Position numbers and translations under genes: made by a program. Source: Metallyticus violacea (taxonomy: Eukaryota > Arthropoda > Insecta > Mantodea > Metallyticidae). From it: a stretch of 64,000 bases of DNA. The stretch spans positions 72,013,001-72,077,000 of the forward strand of contig CM060831.1 in assembly GCA_030762175.1 (NCBI GenBank), written 5' to 3'. Positions 12,590-23,340 of this stretch are shown piece after piece; positions within the stretch are counted from its first letter, which is position 1; the number at the start of each line of letters is the position of its first letter. Under the pieces are notes generated by a model, which was not told where the DNA came from, ran no database searches, and saw only the letters and a list, made by a program, of their open reading frames with translations.

Positions 12590-12700
12590 GAACTGGGATG
12601 GATGCTGTATAATATTTGCACGGACTCAGGCAGCTTAACCTGACCGGGAATCGAACCCAGGACCTCAGGATTAGTAATCGCAAAGATATGACTGGACAGT
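12590..12700 (-). repeat. tRNA-like sequence, possible third SINE family head
   Basis: On the minus strand CTGGGTTCGATTCCCGGTCA (complement of 12641-12660) is a textbook tRNA T-arm/B box. It is preceded by CTAATCCTGAGGTC, which resembles an anticodon-variable arm. The A box is not convincing. The sequence cannot fold into a full cloverleaf as read, so it is probably the decayed head of a tRNA-derived retroposon and not a functional tRNA gene. Confidence 0.5.
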
Positions 12701-13354
12701 CTAAAGCATATTGTCTCAAGTAAATCATTACTTATCATTAACATAAGCGATTAATATACAATTTCCTCATCTAACCTATATAGCAGCTGACTGTATCTTG
12801 GGAACCTATTTCGTGAAGACATAATCTGCATAATACATGATGACTGGCGCACCATGTAGACATGTAATGTAACATGCTTTTGGGATTACCAGTGGGTAAC
12901 ACCTTAATTGTAAGTTTCAAGTTAATTATTGTACTCAATTATATTCGTAATTCTATTGTGCAATGTGCCATAGATCTCTGCTTCCTTCGTATAAGTATAA
13001 ACGCTTATGCGACACTCTCCTGTCAATGCCAGGGCATGCATTTAACTTAGGAAACGCACTAAGTAAGGCACCCTAAATGTGGCCTAGACAGATAGCTTTA
13101 TTTACAGCAGAAGACTTGTACACATATGCATTTGTTGCAGCCAAAGAGATAAATGGACGTACACTGTTCACCAAGAGTGAATTTAATATTACTTTTAACA
13201 TTCACAATGAAGGAATTTAATATCAAAGTGCAATAAGCAAAGCAATATAAAACAAAGAAGAAAATAATTGAGAAAATGCCAAAATTAAATAGAATTACAA
13301 TAAATAAAACATAACTTACACAATGCCTTGATCAGTGATTAGGCGTTGGGAAAG
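12701..13354. other. Unannotated stretch
   Basis: No gene, RNA or repeat was recognised. Confidence 0.5.
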
Positions 13355-13358
13355 CAGC

Positions 13359-13826
13359 GCTACGACGTTAGCCCCTGAACAATTGCTGCTGGAGGAATCT
13401 CTTGCTGCTAGTTTCCATGCCCCAGGGCTACACAGCTATTAGCTAGATAATAACGCTTCGAAATCAACAGCGCAGTAGCTTAGGTCGTTAGAGTAATAGG
13501 TTCCACTTGTGAAGATTTCATAGTTGGTTCATGTACTATGCATGCATTTTTTTTTCCTGCAGGAGTTAGAAGAGATTTGCCACAATTACACTGATTTACT
13601 CGCTAAACTCTGAGTCCACCTGTTTCTAGAATTTGCCCGAGATTTGCCGACAGGTTAGTGTGTGTATATATAATTACTTGTGCACTGGAATAAGAGCCAT
13701 TTCCTACCGTTACAATATTTCATCCGCCTAATAATCCACACTAACAGCAAGATCAGCTCGAGCAGCAAGACATTCCTCCAGCAGCAAGAGCACAGATTGC
13801 TGCATTTGTTCAGGGGCTAACGTCTA
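13359..13826. mobile_element. Inverted-repeat element of about 470 bp, MITE-like
   Basis: ACGTTAGCCCCTGAACAA near 13364 is mirrored by TTGTTCAGGGGCTAACGT near 13806-13823, an 18-bp perfect inverted repeat. The pairing resumes inward: CTGCTGGAGGAATCTCTTGC on the left against the complement of GCAAGACATTCCTCCAGCAG on the right, with about 20 extra bases (GAGCACAGATTGCTGC) in the right arm. The interior contains a tRNA-like segment (13470-13540) and no open frame. This is compatible with a non-autonomous DNA transposon, but I do not recognise the terminal sequence. Confidence 0.7.
13470..13540 (+). repeat. tRNA-like segment inside the inverted-repeat element
   Basis: GCAGTAGCTTAGGTCGTTAG followed by AGTAATAGG resembles a tRNA D-arm with A box. 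GGTTCATGTAC about 45 bp later resembles a degraded B box. It is similar in design to the head at 17885-17945. Either a SINE inserted in the inverted-repeat element or the element captured a tRNA fragment. It is not a functional tRNA. Confidence 0.4.
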
Positions 13827-13829
13827 GTT

Positions 13830-16800
13830 ACTCTTTCTCGCTCTTAAAGCACGAGACACACTCGCAGTAAGCCCAAAGCAAGGCTATGACATCATCTTTA
13901 CCAGCCTCGACCATTAGGGAGAATAAACACGAGAGGAAGAACAAGGGATGAGACAAGGAAAAAGGTAAAACAGGGTTTTGACACATAGCAACGCATATGT
14001 TTGTGCAAAGACAGTACAATCATATGACCTATATGCAGAGGTTTCTTCATTGAGTTAGAGATGGGTTCTCAATACTCTCGATATTTCGATACTCAAGAGG
14101 TACTGATATCAACGATATACTGTACATGAACTCGATCATTTTTATTCCTTTTTTGATACGCTTTTTAATAAATATTGTTCCAAATAGCACATTTTAAAGT
14201 GACCTCAAGAAACGCTTTAGTCATTCATAAGGTTGTATATAGCAGAAACTAAGAAATTAGAGGGTATTTCTTTTAAAAAATCGCATGCTAAAGCTATAAA
14301 ATATGCTTAATTTCAGTTTGAATTAGGTATTTTCTAAAATGTTATTACATGAATTTCGAGCATGTTTTTCACTTTATGCGGATGTGGAAAACCTCACTCA
14401 GCCTACAAAATAACCTCAGTTCTGCATCTGACCAATCATAACACTTTTTGTGTTAAACTATGTAAGCACAAGCAGCTTATTGTAATAATATCATACTTCA
14501 GCATCTATAGCATGAAAGGTAATTTTACATAAGTTATTTTTTAATTCAGTTAGTATTTTGAAGTGACAAAAGATGGCGAGTTTGATGATTTATCTTTATC
14601 CAATAAAATGAGTGAAGTTTGGAACTGTCTAGTGAGTAAAGACTGCGCCATTTACCGCTCCTTTGAAAAAGATTTTTTTTTGAGGTGGAAAATCTCACAT
14701 TGCCTAAAGAAACATGCCATCTTGGCCCATAAAATTAGTTTTACTAAACATTGCAGTAAAAGTCCAGTTCTATTAATGTATTAATATTCTGAAAATGATA
14801 AAATGAGCGAACTATTTTATCAAATATGAAAACATAGCCTGACGGAACATTAACATTATTTTATAGGTATGGAGCATCTAGCAAATTTGATCCGGTCCAT
14901 TCTTTAATCAAAATTAAAAAAGAGGAAAAAATAATCTATACTAAATGTAATCTACCAAGTTTACTCGAAAGTTCTTTTTTTACACAGATGAAAAGTAAAA
15001 TGTGGTTTTAAAAATATTTCGTGTTGCATCAGAGCATTCTGCAACAATATTAAACTTCTACATTGTGCATTCTCTTTCCTTTTGGAGGAGGGATTTTTAT
15101 TTGCATTTAAACATGTCAATTGATGAAAACTACACAATGCATTCACTAATTCTGTGATCTATTCTAGAAGTTTGTAAAATGGATGTACTTGTATTTATGG
15201 AAACGTGCTTTGAGATAAATCCTGACAAGTTACAATATATTGCGTTACTGCTATGAGTGCAATAACAGCATGTTTAAGAAAAATTCCAGATATACGAATA
15301 AATTGACAGGAAAGAATTTACACAATCATGGTAGAAGCAAATATGAGGCTGAAATGTAGGGTATAGAAGGATTTACCGTTAGCATTGCCAATTGGTGTAG
15401 CTTAACTAGAGTTAGATAAGCATTCCAGCAAGATAAAATGTAGTACAAGGATTATGAAATACTTATACAGAATTACCACACTGGAAGAGAGTGATATTAT
15501 TAAAGAATATCTCAGTATCCAAGAGAACTGTAAGTGGAAAAGATCTGGTATCTAAAAGTACATGAAAATTTTCAACAGATAGGTAAGGGAAACTTAAGGA
15601 TAAAAAGGCAATATCTAAACAGGGGATTCTGGGAATAAATAAACCTAAGATTAGAAGATACATGCCTAGTATGAGAGAAAAGAGCTCCAGACTATAAGGA
15701 AATAAAAATAGTACGGAAAATATATAAAACAATGTGATAATGTAGGCCAGGAAGGTTTTGCTTGGGGTTAGAACTAGAGTTATGAATTTAAAAGAGTTAA
15801 GATATGATAAAGATGTAGAACAATATCCAATTATGTGGAGAAACCGATACGGATTTTCATTGTTTATTATATTGCAAGCAAACAGAATTACGAAGAGAAC
15901 GGGCTTGGCAATCAAAATGGAAGAATTTAGATGAGGGAAAATTAATCTGTAAAAGGAGAAAAGAATATAAAATGGTAGAGACTATTTGGGCAAAGTTAGA
16001 GAGAATGATTAACAGGAAAATAGAGGGAAACAACCTTAGAAGTACAATAGGTCAGATAAGTATAAACAAAGATAGGATAATACAGCAATATATGGTCACC
16101 AATACACTAATAACCTGGAGGTTAATACCTTGTAGGTATTGGAATCAGAATGTAAACAAGTAACTATTATTTTATTATATTTTTAGATATTTTGTAATGG
16201 ATTGATAAAGTACGCATATTTCAGTATAGTATATTGTTTAATCTGTTGGGATATATTTTTAATAGATTTTCATTTCATTTCACTAGCATTACTGGAAATA
16301 TTGATATAATCTTTTGTTTTCATCACCGTATGTTACGTAAACTTTATATAGCAAACATCTACGTATTTATTTTGTTACTACAAAAAGGGGGGGGGCTTGT
16401 AGAAACCGTAATGAAATCAATAAATATAAAGGTAAAGTTACTCCCTGGTTAGAAATACAGTTGGAGGATGGACGGTAAAGCATTTCTGGAATGTGAACCC
16501 TCCAGGGCTAGAGGGAGAAGTGTGGTCAGCACCACTCCCCGCTGTGTTTGTTCTCCCTTCTTCCAATTTGTAGGAAAGGAAATGCCAGTTACTATTTTGG
16601 ATAGCACGCTGAGTGAACCTGAGCTATTTGGACACGGTTGAATGAAGAAAATTGCGGAGATTTAACCACACATCATCTAGCCTTAGCACCTAAGCTATGT
16701 CCGTGAACTATATTGAATATAACAGGGCTAATATGTTTGAGGTTAGTTGCACTTGGCACTAAATATAAGTTCACTGCTAAAAGTTCACTGCTAAAATGCC

Positions 16801-17713
16801 TCGGTCTAATACCGTGCATAAATAGATATAATGTAAATAAGCGATCATTTTTAGTCTATAAAATTGCAGATTTATCCGTTTAAGCTGACTGGAAACTTCA
16901 CTTTTGAACTAAGGGAGTAGATATAAGACTTGAAGCTTTCTCTGTTATTATAAATGAGTTCTTGGGAGAGCACCCGGATAAGACGCGACGAATATACCAA
17001 GCCTTCGATGGCTGTCTCTGCCATCTTCTTCAGGGATCTGCTGAAGTGCCGTGTAAGTATAAAGCCACGATAGCATAGGGACAATTACTGCAGATTTTTT
17101 TTACTCGTGACAACCAGTTAACAAAAATTCAACCTTAGAAGTTTGGAGTGTAGCACTAATTTATGTGAAAGTATTTCGATTATTTGAGAGAGAACAAGTT
17201 CCTCGTCGCTATGCATCTTCATTGGATTATTAGAAGCATATGTTACTATGGCAACAGAAAAATTTTGAACCATTCAATGTGTTTTAGTATTATGAATACA
17301 TTTCAATTTTTAAAATAAAGATAGAATAAAACTTTTAAGAGAAAATGAGCTAATTGAGATTCTGGTGATGAATAGGACATGATGAATGAAAACGTATACA
17401 ACAGAAGTGGATAAATACCACAAACAATAATTAAAAATGTGCGAGAGAAAATTTTACCTATTATCAGAGAAATATTTAGAGCACGTGGTAATTAAATAAA
17501 ACTTCATTGCTTAAATGCACAGATATTAGTTTACTCGCTAAAACATTTTTGTATGTTTAGAAGCTAATAAAACTTTTATATTGTAGGCTTATATGCCAAA
17601 TGTCTGCATTAAAATGTTATTTGCATCAAAAGTGTTTGGAGTTTTGTCAAATTACACTCATACAGAGAAATACTAATACATAAGGTAAAGATTCTATAAA
17701 GGCAATAAAGCTA
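13830..17713. other. Unannotated stretch, one purine-rich block
   Basis: No gene could be supported. The 150-codon minus-strand frame at 15463-15915 is very hydrophobic and lies opposite purine-rich DNA; I regard it as compositional. A plus-strand frame at 15972-16163 has a charged, possibly once-coding look but no recognisable family. A more GC-rich block at 16490-16660 starts with CCCTCCAGGGCTAGAGGGAG. A G9 run sits at 16387-16395. Confidence 0.4.
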
Positions 17714-17716
17714 CAC

Positions 17717-17750
<34 letters not shown>

Positions 17751-17945
17751 TACACAAATATGTTATATGTATAAAACTTATGTACACTTATTGTATTTGT
17801 TTATGCAACTGTCAACAAATATCGAAAGAGGCTGTGAATTGAGATATGAAACATTTAATGTTTCAAAGACCGAGTTTTGAACCATCTCTTAAGTTTACCG
17901 TGCCGATGCTCTAATCATTGAGCTACCGTGCTCTGTCAGAACATA
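17714..17945 (-). mobile_element. tRNA-derived SINE-like copy ending in a (TG)n tract
   Basis: On the minus strand, GAGCACGGTAGCTCAATGAT then TAGAGCATCGGC (from about 17935) is a good tRNA D-arm/A box. GGTTCAAAACTCGGTC (about 17893-17878) is a recognisable B box. About 130 bp of AT-rich body follow, ending in a (TG)n run, seen on plus as (CA)n at 17714-17753. The order head, body, simple-repeat tail is typical of tRNA SINEs, but only one clear copy is present, so the family cannot be defined here. Confidence 0.5.
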
Positions 17946-18030
17946 GTCGCTAATGCTCCCAATTCCAAACCCTTGCCAACACATGTGCATTGCGCGAAAA
18001 AGAAAATGTAAAATAATATCTGAAACAGTA

Positions 18031-18140
18031 CAGAGAGAGAGAGAGAGAGAGATAGGGGGAGGGAGGGAGGGAGAGAGAGAGATAGGGGGAGGGAGGGAGG
18101 GAGAGAGAGATAGGGGGAGGGAGGGGGAGAGAGAGAGAGA
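18031..18140. repeat. (GA)n / GGGGGAGGGAGGGAGGG minisatellite
   Basis: About three alternations of a GA-dinucleotide run and the block ATAGGGGGAGGGAGGGAGGG occur, with a period near 30-40 bp. The G-rich blocks fit the intramolecular G-quadruplex pattern. Both strands give long open frames of low complexity that should not be read as genes. Confidence 0.9.
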
Positions 18141-18224
18141 AATTTATATGATTTAAAGCACAATGAAAAGAATATTAAATTAGTCAATTATGATAGTTGA
18201 TTCTTTCGAAGTTGGGAATGCATA

Positions 18225-18735
18225 CAGTGCGTATCAAAAATAACCGAAGTAATTTTATAATTAATACAGACCTACTTTATTTCATTTAAATCCCTTAATA
18301 ATATTCAAAGTATTCCCGAAGAATAAGGTGGGCTAGACTTGACCTCTATGTCTAATAATTCTTTGATGACGTGTTAAATTATATGGGCTCGTTGAGCAGG
18401 CACGTTCACCTGGCCTAAAGTCCATCCCTCCAGGCAAGATTTAGTCGCTTCTCGGTGCTTTTCTCTTTAGTGGCCCCTTCAGTACCTTACAATACATGAA
18501 GCTTACAATTTCTGCAATTGTTGCACATGATGCTCATATTGATCTCAACTGTTAAAGCTATGGGTCTTTCAGAATGCGGAGAATCTTTAAGGTCTTCATA
18601 ACCTAACTTGAATCGTTTATCCTACCCAAAGACTTGTGTTTAGTCTAATGCATGCTGCATAATTTCCAAGCTCTACACATGATTTTTGTCTAGTGAAATA
18701 AAAAATTTAATTGTCACGCTTTGTTGGAACTCAGA
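18225..18735 (-). pseudogene. Mariner remnant, N-terminal DNA-binding region plus one end
   Basis: From about 18719 downward one minus-strand frame runs for about 80 codons with only three stops. It reads VTIKFFISLDKNHV, SLEIMQHALD, TQVFG, DKRFKLGYEDLKDSPHSERP and LTVEIN, matching the helix-turn-helix region of mariner transposases, including the conserved RFKxGxEDxxDxPRSGRP linker. One stop (TAG) sits where the family has tryptophan before the KRFK motif. Downstream the catalytic region is largely lost. GTGCGTATCAAAAATAACCG at about 18228 looks like the terminal repeat. It is an internally deleted, non-functional copy. Confidence 0.6.
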
Positions 18736-18818
18736 TCCTGCCGAGTACAGTACAGTACTTGCTTCTAGACCCCAATAACTGCATAATTAACATTTATAGA
18801 TAGCACAGCTGGACAATT

Positions 18819-19107
18819 TGTTGATTTGGTTTATTTACGGACGCCCTGTAACATCGCAGGTCACAGCGTCCCATTCAATTCAGGGCGTGAAACGACCGAC
18901 CAATTTTGCTCATTCTTTCAGGCTTGAGGTTCTTTTTCATGCCGTAAATGTACGACACGGGACCCACGGCTTTACTTCCCTTCCGAAGGAAGCCACACTT
19001 ACGATTTACACCCGAAAAAATCCATCGATTCTGACCGGGATCGAATTCGCGATCTTGGGTTTAGAAGGCAAGTCTGCTGGACAAACGATTCACTTTTCCG
19101 CCCCTTA
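18819..19107 (-). mobile_element. SINE family B, nearly full length
   Basis: The minus-strand order is a tRNA-like head near 19100-19030 (B box GCGAATTCGATCCCGGTCA, complement of the plus-strand GACCGGGATCGAATTCGC), then TTCCTTCGGAAGGGAAGTAA, then CCTGAATTGAATGGGACGC, and an end at GTAAATAAACC. Other copies lie at 4434, 33225, 41024, 44670, 48174, 53711 and 63861. The A box is decayed here. Confidence 0.85.
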
Positions 19108-20957
19108 GGAGTCAAGAGTCATTTAACAATTAATTCAGTTCGGTTGTTTTTATACGTTTTTTTAGTGTGAGCGGGGGAGAGTGATATCATCCTTATGAAC
19201 TTCTTGATTTTCCTAAGTGTTTTTTATGGTAGGCGATATATTTCAATTGTGCTACATGTGGACTGCAATCCTGACTGATTTGTGATCTAGGTGTTACCCT
19301 TGGGTAATTTACAGTCTGTAATATAACGATGTACCAGTTTACATTATGCATTTGAAGCTTTTAGCGTAGAGAAATGAAGAACTGCTACTCCCTGAAGGGA
19401 AAGAGCACTGGACATCCGTCAAAGCAACGCTAGGAGCATGCGTCACTAAGCATGACATAATCAACCAGTTTCCTGCGAGGCATATGATAGTCCGGACAGA
19501 CTGGAGATACGCCTATGATGTGGTATGAACTGCAAGAGGAGCCGAGAGGAGCACCACAGGGAGGAATCTTGGGCCCCACGTCTGAGGCACATTGATCAGA
19601 ACATGTGGACATGACACAACAACCGGGGTGTTCATAGAGCCCTGCGGGGGAGGAGGACGCAGCAGTAACTGTTTCTGGTGGGGGGAGGGACAGCACAGAG
19701 ATTAACGACAAGCTTAACCCTCCAGGGTTATACATCTCGCCCTAACAAACCAAACACCACAAATTGTCTCTCTTACTTTGACTGTTTATAAATGCACTTG
19801 CGTGAAATTGCTTGGGATGAAAAGGGGACGGTTTTACATCAGTTAGTTAACATTTTATGATATATATAAAAGCCACCGAAGACGTTATAGGCACATTCTT
19901 ATTCTTTTCACTTTCCATAATGCACTAAACTGAGTGTAAACTTGACCTATGGGCAGCTAATGCCTAGAGGTGTTTCAATATTAGTCCTGTACAGGCGGAA
20001 ATTCTATGTATCAAAACAGATATAATGGAATACATACGCATTTAGGACACTGGTGGGAGTGTTTGGCCATAATAGGCTTGAAATAGATTTTTTTTTTTTT
20101 TTTTGCTGCAAAACTTCCTTGAATCATTGTGCGTCCACAGTGAGTCACCATTTATAAGTCCCCCAGCCTTCGGGCTCTATAGTCACTTAAAGAGCTTCGC
20201 GTATCCTTTTAAATCTCATTGTTTCCCAAAATATTTTTTTATAAAACAAAACTTTATTTTCACACATTCAAAATGCCCCAAGCTTAACAGTTTTTGTTTG
20301 AATTCAAGTAACATTTTCCAGAATGTGCACAGGTATCCTTTGTAATATTCTATAGGACAAAATATTTGCTAAAACTAAAAATTATTTACAAAAAACCTCC
20401 ATGAAAATATTAGTAATTTGAAAGTTTAATTGAAGAAATTCGTGTAATAAAAGTGGGTTTACCTATGGACCACTGCCGTTATTCTCCATGAAAACATGAC
20501 CCTGTAAATGAAGCTATACTTCGTCAGAGAGGAAAATTTAGCGTGGATTACTTACTTCATCGTCAACGTTTTGCAAAATCCTATTAACCGAATCTTAGGA
20601 TCATGTACGGCGATTCGTAGACAGCCTATGTGTTTTCAGTTTTAAGAGCTTGGTTGCTGTGCTCACAGAAAATTCTGTTTCATGCCCAAACCGTTGGGGG
20701 GGGGGGATTTTGAAGAGAATGTTCTAATCTTCCTCCAAATTCGTTTGGTTTCTTCTCAGCAAGCACACAGCTTCTTACTCTGTGCTTCTTATCATAATAA
20801 AAACGATCTTTCTAAGTTTGTTTGCAAGTTTTTGCACAGTACGTGGAGCAAATACACCTGTTAAAACTGCCTTCAAGCTGGCCTACAAGATTTTCTCATG
20901 CACGAATCATACATAAAAATTCTTTGTTGTAGGTTTTCATATGTTCAGCTTGGAAAA
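19108..20957. other. Unannotated stretch with a GC-rich patch
   Basis: The region 19440-19740 is much more GC-rich than its surroundings. On the minus strand it carries an open frame of 101 codons rich in Pro, Ser and Cys, with no family match. Homopolymers are T at about 20087-20104 and G11 at 20696-20706. No gene is supported. Confidence 0.4.
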
Positions 20958-21040
20958 TACCGAGGGTGTCAAAAATGTATACGCACTTTCACAATAGACA
21001 TCTATTATATATATTTCAAAGTTGGACGGTACAGTATTTG
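20958..21040 (+). mobile_element. Solo terminal repeat of the 32.2-kb transposon family
   Basis: TACCGAGGGTGTCAAAAATG (from 20958) and the following CACTTTCACAATAGACATCT match the reverse complement of the right end of the element at 32230-33094, extending about 75 bp through ATATATTTCAAAGTTGGAC. No partner end or transposase follows. This is either a solo end or a copy with a large deletion. Confidence 0.65.
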
Positions 21041-22053
21041 TAAGTATTTTTCACTATTCCTCATTTCTTCTCTTGGTACTAAAAACCAATTCCATCATAT
21101 GACAAACGGCCTCATAAAATTTCTAATCTGTATGTTTTATTGTTTTATGTATGTGTTGGGGTGATAGATTTTCATCGTCAAGACAGCTGTATTTTAACGC
21201 GCTGAACGTAAAACTGGGGTTCATTGCAGAATACAATCTTCCTCCAGTCTTCAGCAGTACAATTTATGTCTTTTCTTACCCATTTTATTCTTTTCTTTTT
21301 CATATTTACTGTGTGGAGCTTGACGCAGTATTTATGAGCTGCCACCCCCGCATTTAATTAGATTGATTGTAACCAATAATTTTATGTAACTTCGTTATAA
21401 CCATGTGTAATGTCATTTTCTGTACAAGTGTTGAATATTATGACTACAAGGTTATTTTCTTGCCAAGGCGCAGAAAGCTACCATAGACATAAAACCTGAC
21501 CTGGAAATTTCCGTAGCCCTTTTGTAGCGATATTTGTAAAGAATTCTGGAGACAGGTGTTAACTGATATTTTGTTAGAACCTTTCTTAAGCGGGGTAGAT
21601 ACCATAAAAATATTTGGTGACTATAGAGATGAAAAGAAAGGGAAGAAGCCATCCAATGCCTGGAAAAGTCACGCAGACCACATTTTACTTAGTCTTGCAA
21701 TTTTGTGGCCCGCAGTCTGGCAAGAGTATTCAGCAAGGCAAGGTCAGTGGACGGACTTCCTCGGTTCCGATAAATTAGTGGAAATCGATAGTTAGTTTTG
21801 CAAGAATTAAGTGGACATTCTTCATTAGTTAAGTGCAATAGTTTATGTATAATGGTTCAAGAACAATAAATTGTGTTCCATCTTCCATAACAAAAAAAAA
21901 TTATTAATCTGCATATACTCCTTCCCCTATGGTCACAGTGCCATAAAAGTATCCAGCCTCAGAGTCTCAACAGCCGGGGCATAACTGCAAGACAGCGGCA
22001 ACCATTGTCGGAGAGGAAGAAAGTATTATTTACCCCTGAGATTATACACCACC

Positions 22054-22084
<31 letters not shown>

Positions 22085-23189
22085 AACAATTCGAATTCCT
22101 TTTTCCAAATTCTTCCATCTATTATATATATATATTATATATATTACACAATTTAATTAGCCATCAACGCCATCATATATTTTTAAAACCGCTGCAAGCT
22201 ATTTATTTACTAGTCTTGTAGTTTTTCCGACGCATCGAACCTAATCACCGGCTTCAGTTAGATCCTTTTGAAGGTCAAATTGTTTTTGCGAATTTTACTT
22301 TGCTTTTTCTAACTCGATAGACCTCATTTCAATAATTGTAGTCCCGTTATTTCACACTATTCTCTCTTCTATATGGTAGTTTTTATTATTTTATTCACTG
22401 CATAAAAACTAACTTTACACCTTTATGCAATCTTCTTTTGTGTTAAAGACGTTTTCTCATGCTGGGGTATAAAGGCAGATCGCTTTTTAGGTGCTAAACT
22501 GCTTTAACGCTGTGGAGGACAATAATGCTGTCAAAATTCTTAAAAAAGCTCGAGCAACACAACAATAAAAGTAGGGGTACCCTTAATTTCCATTACTGAG
22601 CAGCTATGGAGGGAAAATGAAAGAATAAACATAACACATAATAGAAAAAAAATGCTAACTTGGTATAAAACTTGTACACTTTTTTCACATTATTTGTATA
22701 AGAATGTACCAATTAATATGAAATGATCAACGACTCTGTGGTTTCCTGTCATGCAAAAACGAATAATTTCTTACATTTACAATGGAATTGACTCGCTAAA
22801 GTTTTGCTTCTATGTTTTATTTTTTCACAGTCCATTTTCATTTTATATGAGCTTTCGCCTTTCACTCGGCTACTTTTGTAGCTGGGTTTTCGGGAGTCCG
22901 GTGTTTCGTCACTTTTGAAGCGAGTTTTTTTTTGTGGAGGTTGATGTTGGATGTGTACCAGAGGGTCCCACTTCATACCCCGGGTCGTTCATGGGCTCGA
23001 ATTCGCCTTTCGTGTCTTAGTGTTCACGAGAGGAGGGAGATGGACGGAGGAGATTCAAATCACACAGTTTGCTTCCTTTGAACGCATTGAAATGTTTAAT
23101 CACACGACACTTTGTTATCGGCCACCTGGTTCTTTAAGGGGACTTTAAGGCAAACTACATGTACTACTTGAAATTGCATCTGTGTGCCT
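21041..23189. other. Unannotated stretch with simple repeats
   Basis: It holds an A28 run at 22054-22081 and an AT-rich run at 22121-22146. The 150 bp before the A28 run (from about 21900) are comparatively GC-rich and may be a retroposon body, but no promoter boxes are visible. Open frames at 21556-21795 and 22749-22976 have no recognisable family. Confidence 0.4.
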
Positions 23190-23340
23190 CTCGTCTACTG
23201 CCTCTGGTAAAGCAATGTTGATCATCAAAATATCTAATACTTCTGGAATTCCCATTTGGTAAAACATATTGGTAAAAGACGTTGATCTGGTAAAAGCATC
23301 TACTGCCTCTGGTAAAACGATGTTGACTATCAAAAACGTA
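23190..23340. repeat. Imperfect direct repeat, ~103-bp spacing
   Basis: TCTACTGCCTCTGGTAAAGC then AATGTTGATCATCAAAA near 23194 recurs as TCTACTGCCTCTGGTAAAAC then GATGTTGACTATCAAAAA near 23298. A third partial GGTAAAA-containing segment lies between them. This is a two-copy tandem duplication in non-coding DNA. Confidence 0.75.

Noticed and set aside
12641..12660. Functional tRNA gene
   Set aside because: Only the T-arm is convincing; no complete cloverleaf or A box.
15463..15915. 150-codon minus-strand open frame, very hydrophobic
   Set aside because: Lies opposite purine-rich DNA, is dominated by Leu, Phe, Ile and Ser, lacks family resemblance and splice context. The opposite strand looks like a possible decayed retroelement, but I could not name a conserved block.
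16440..16700. GC-rich block starting CCCTCCAGGGCTAGAGG with a possible minus-strand coding look
   Set aside because: The translated pattern could not be tied to a family and no second copy was seen in the window.
17936..18187. Open frames on both strands across the GA-rich array
   Set aside because: Produced by the simple repeat; low-complexity translations.
19430..19735. 101-codon minus-strand frame in a GC-rich patch
   Set aside because: No domain, signal or splice evidence, and no resemblance to a known protein; left as a compositional feature.
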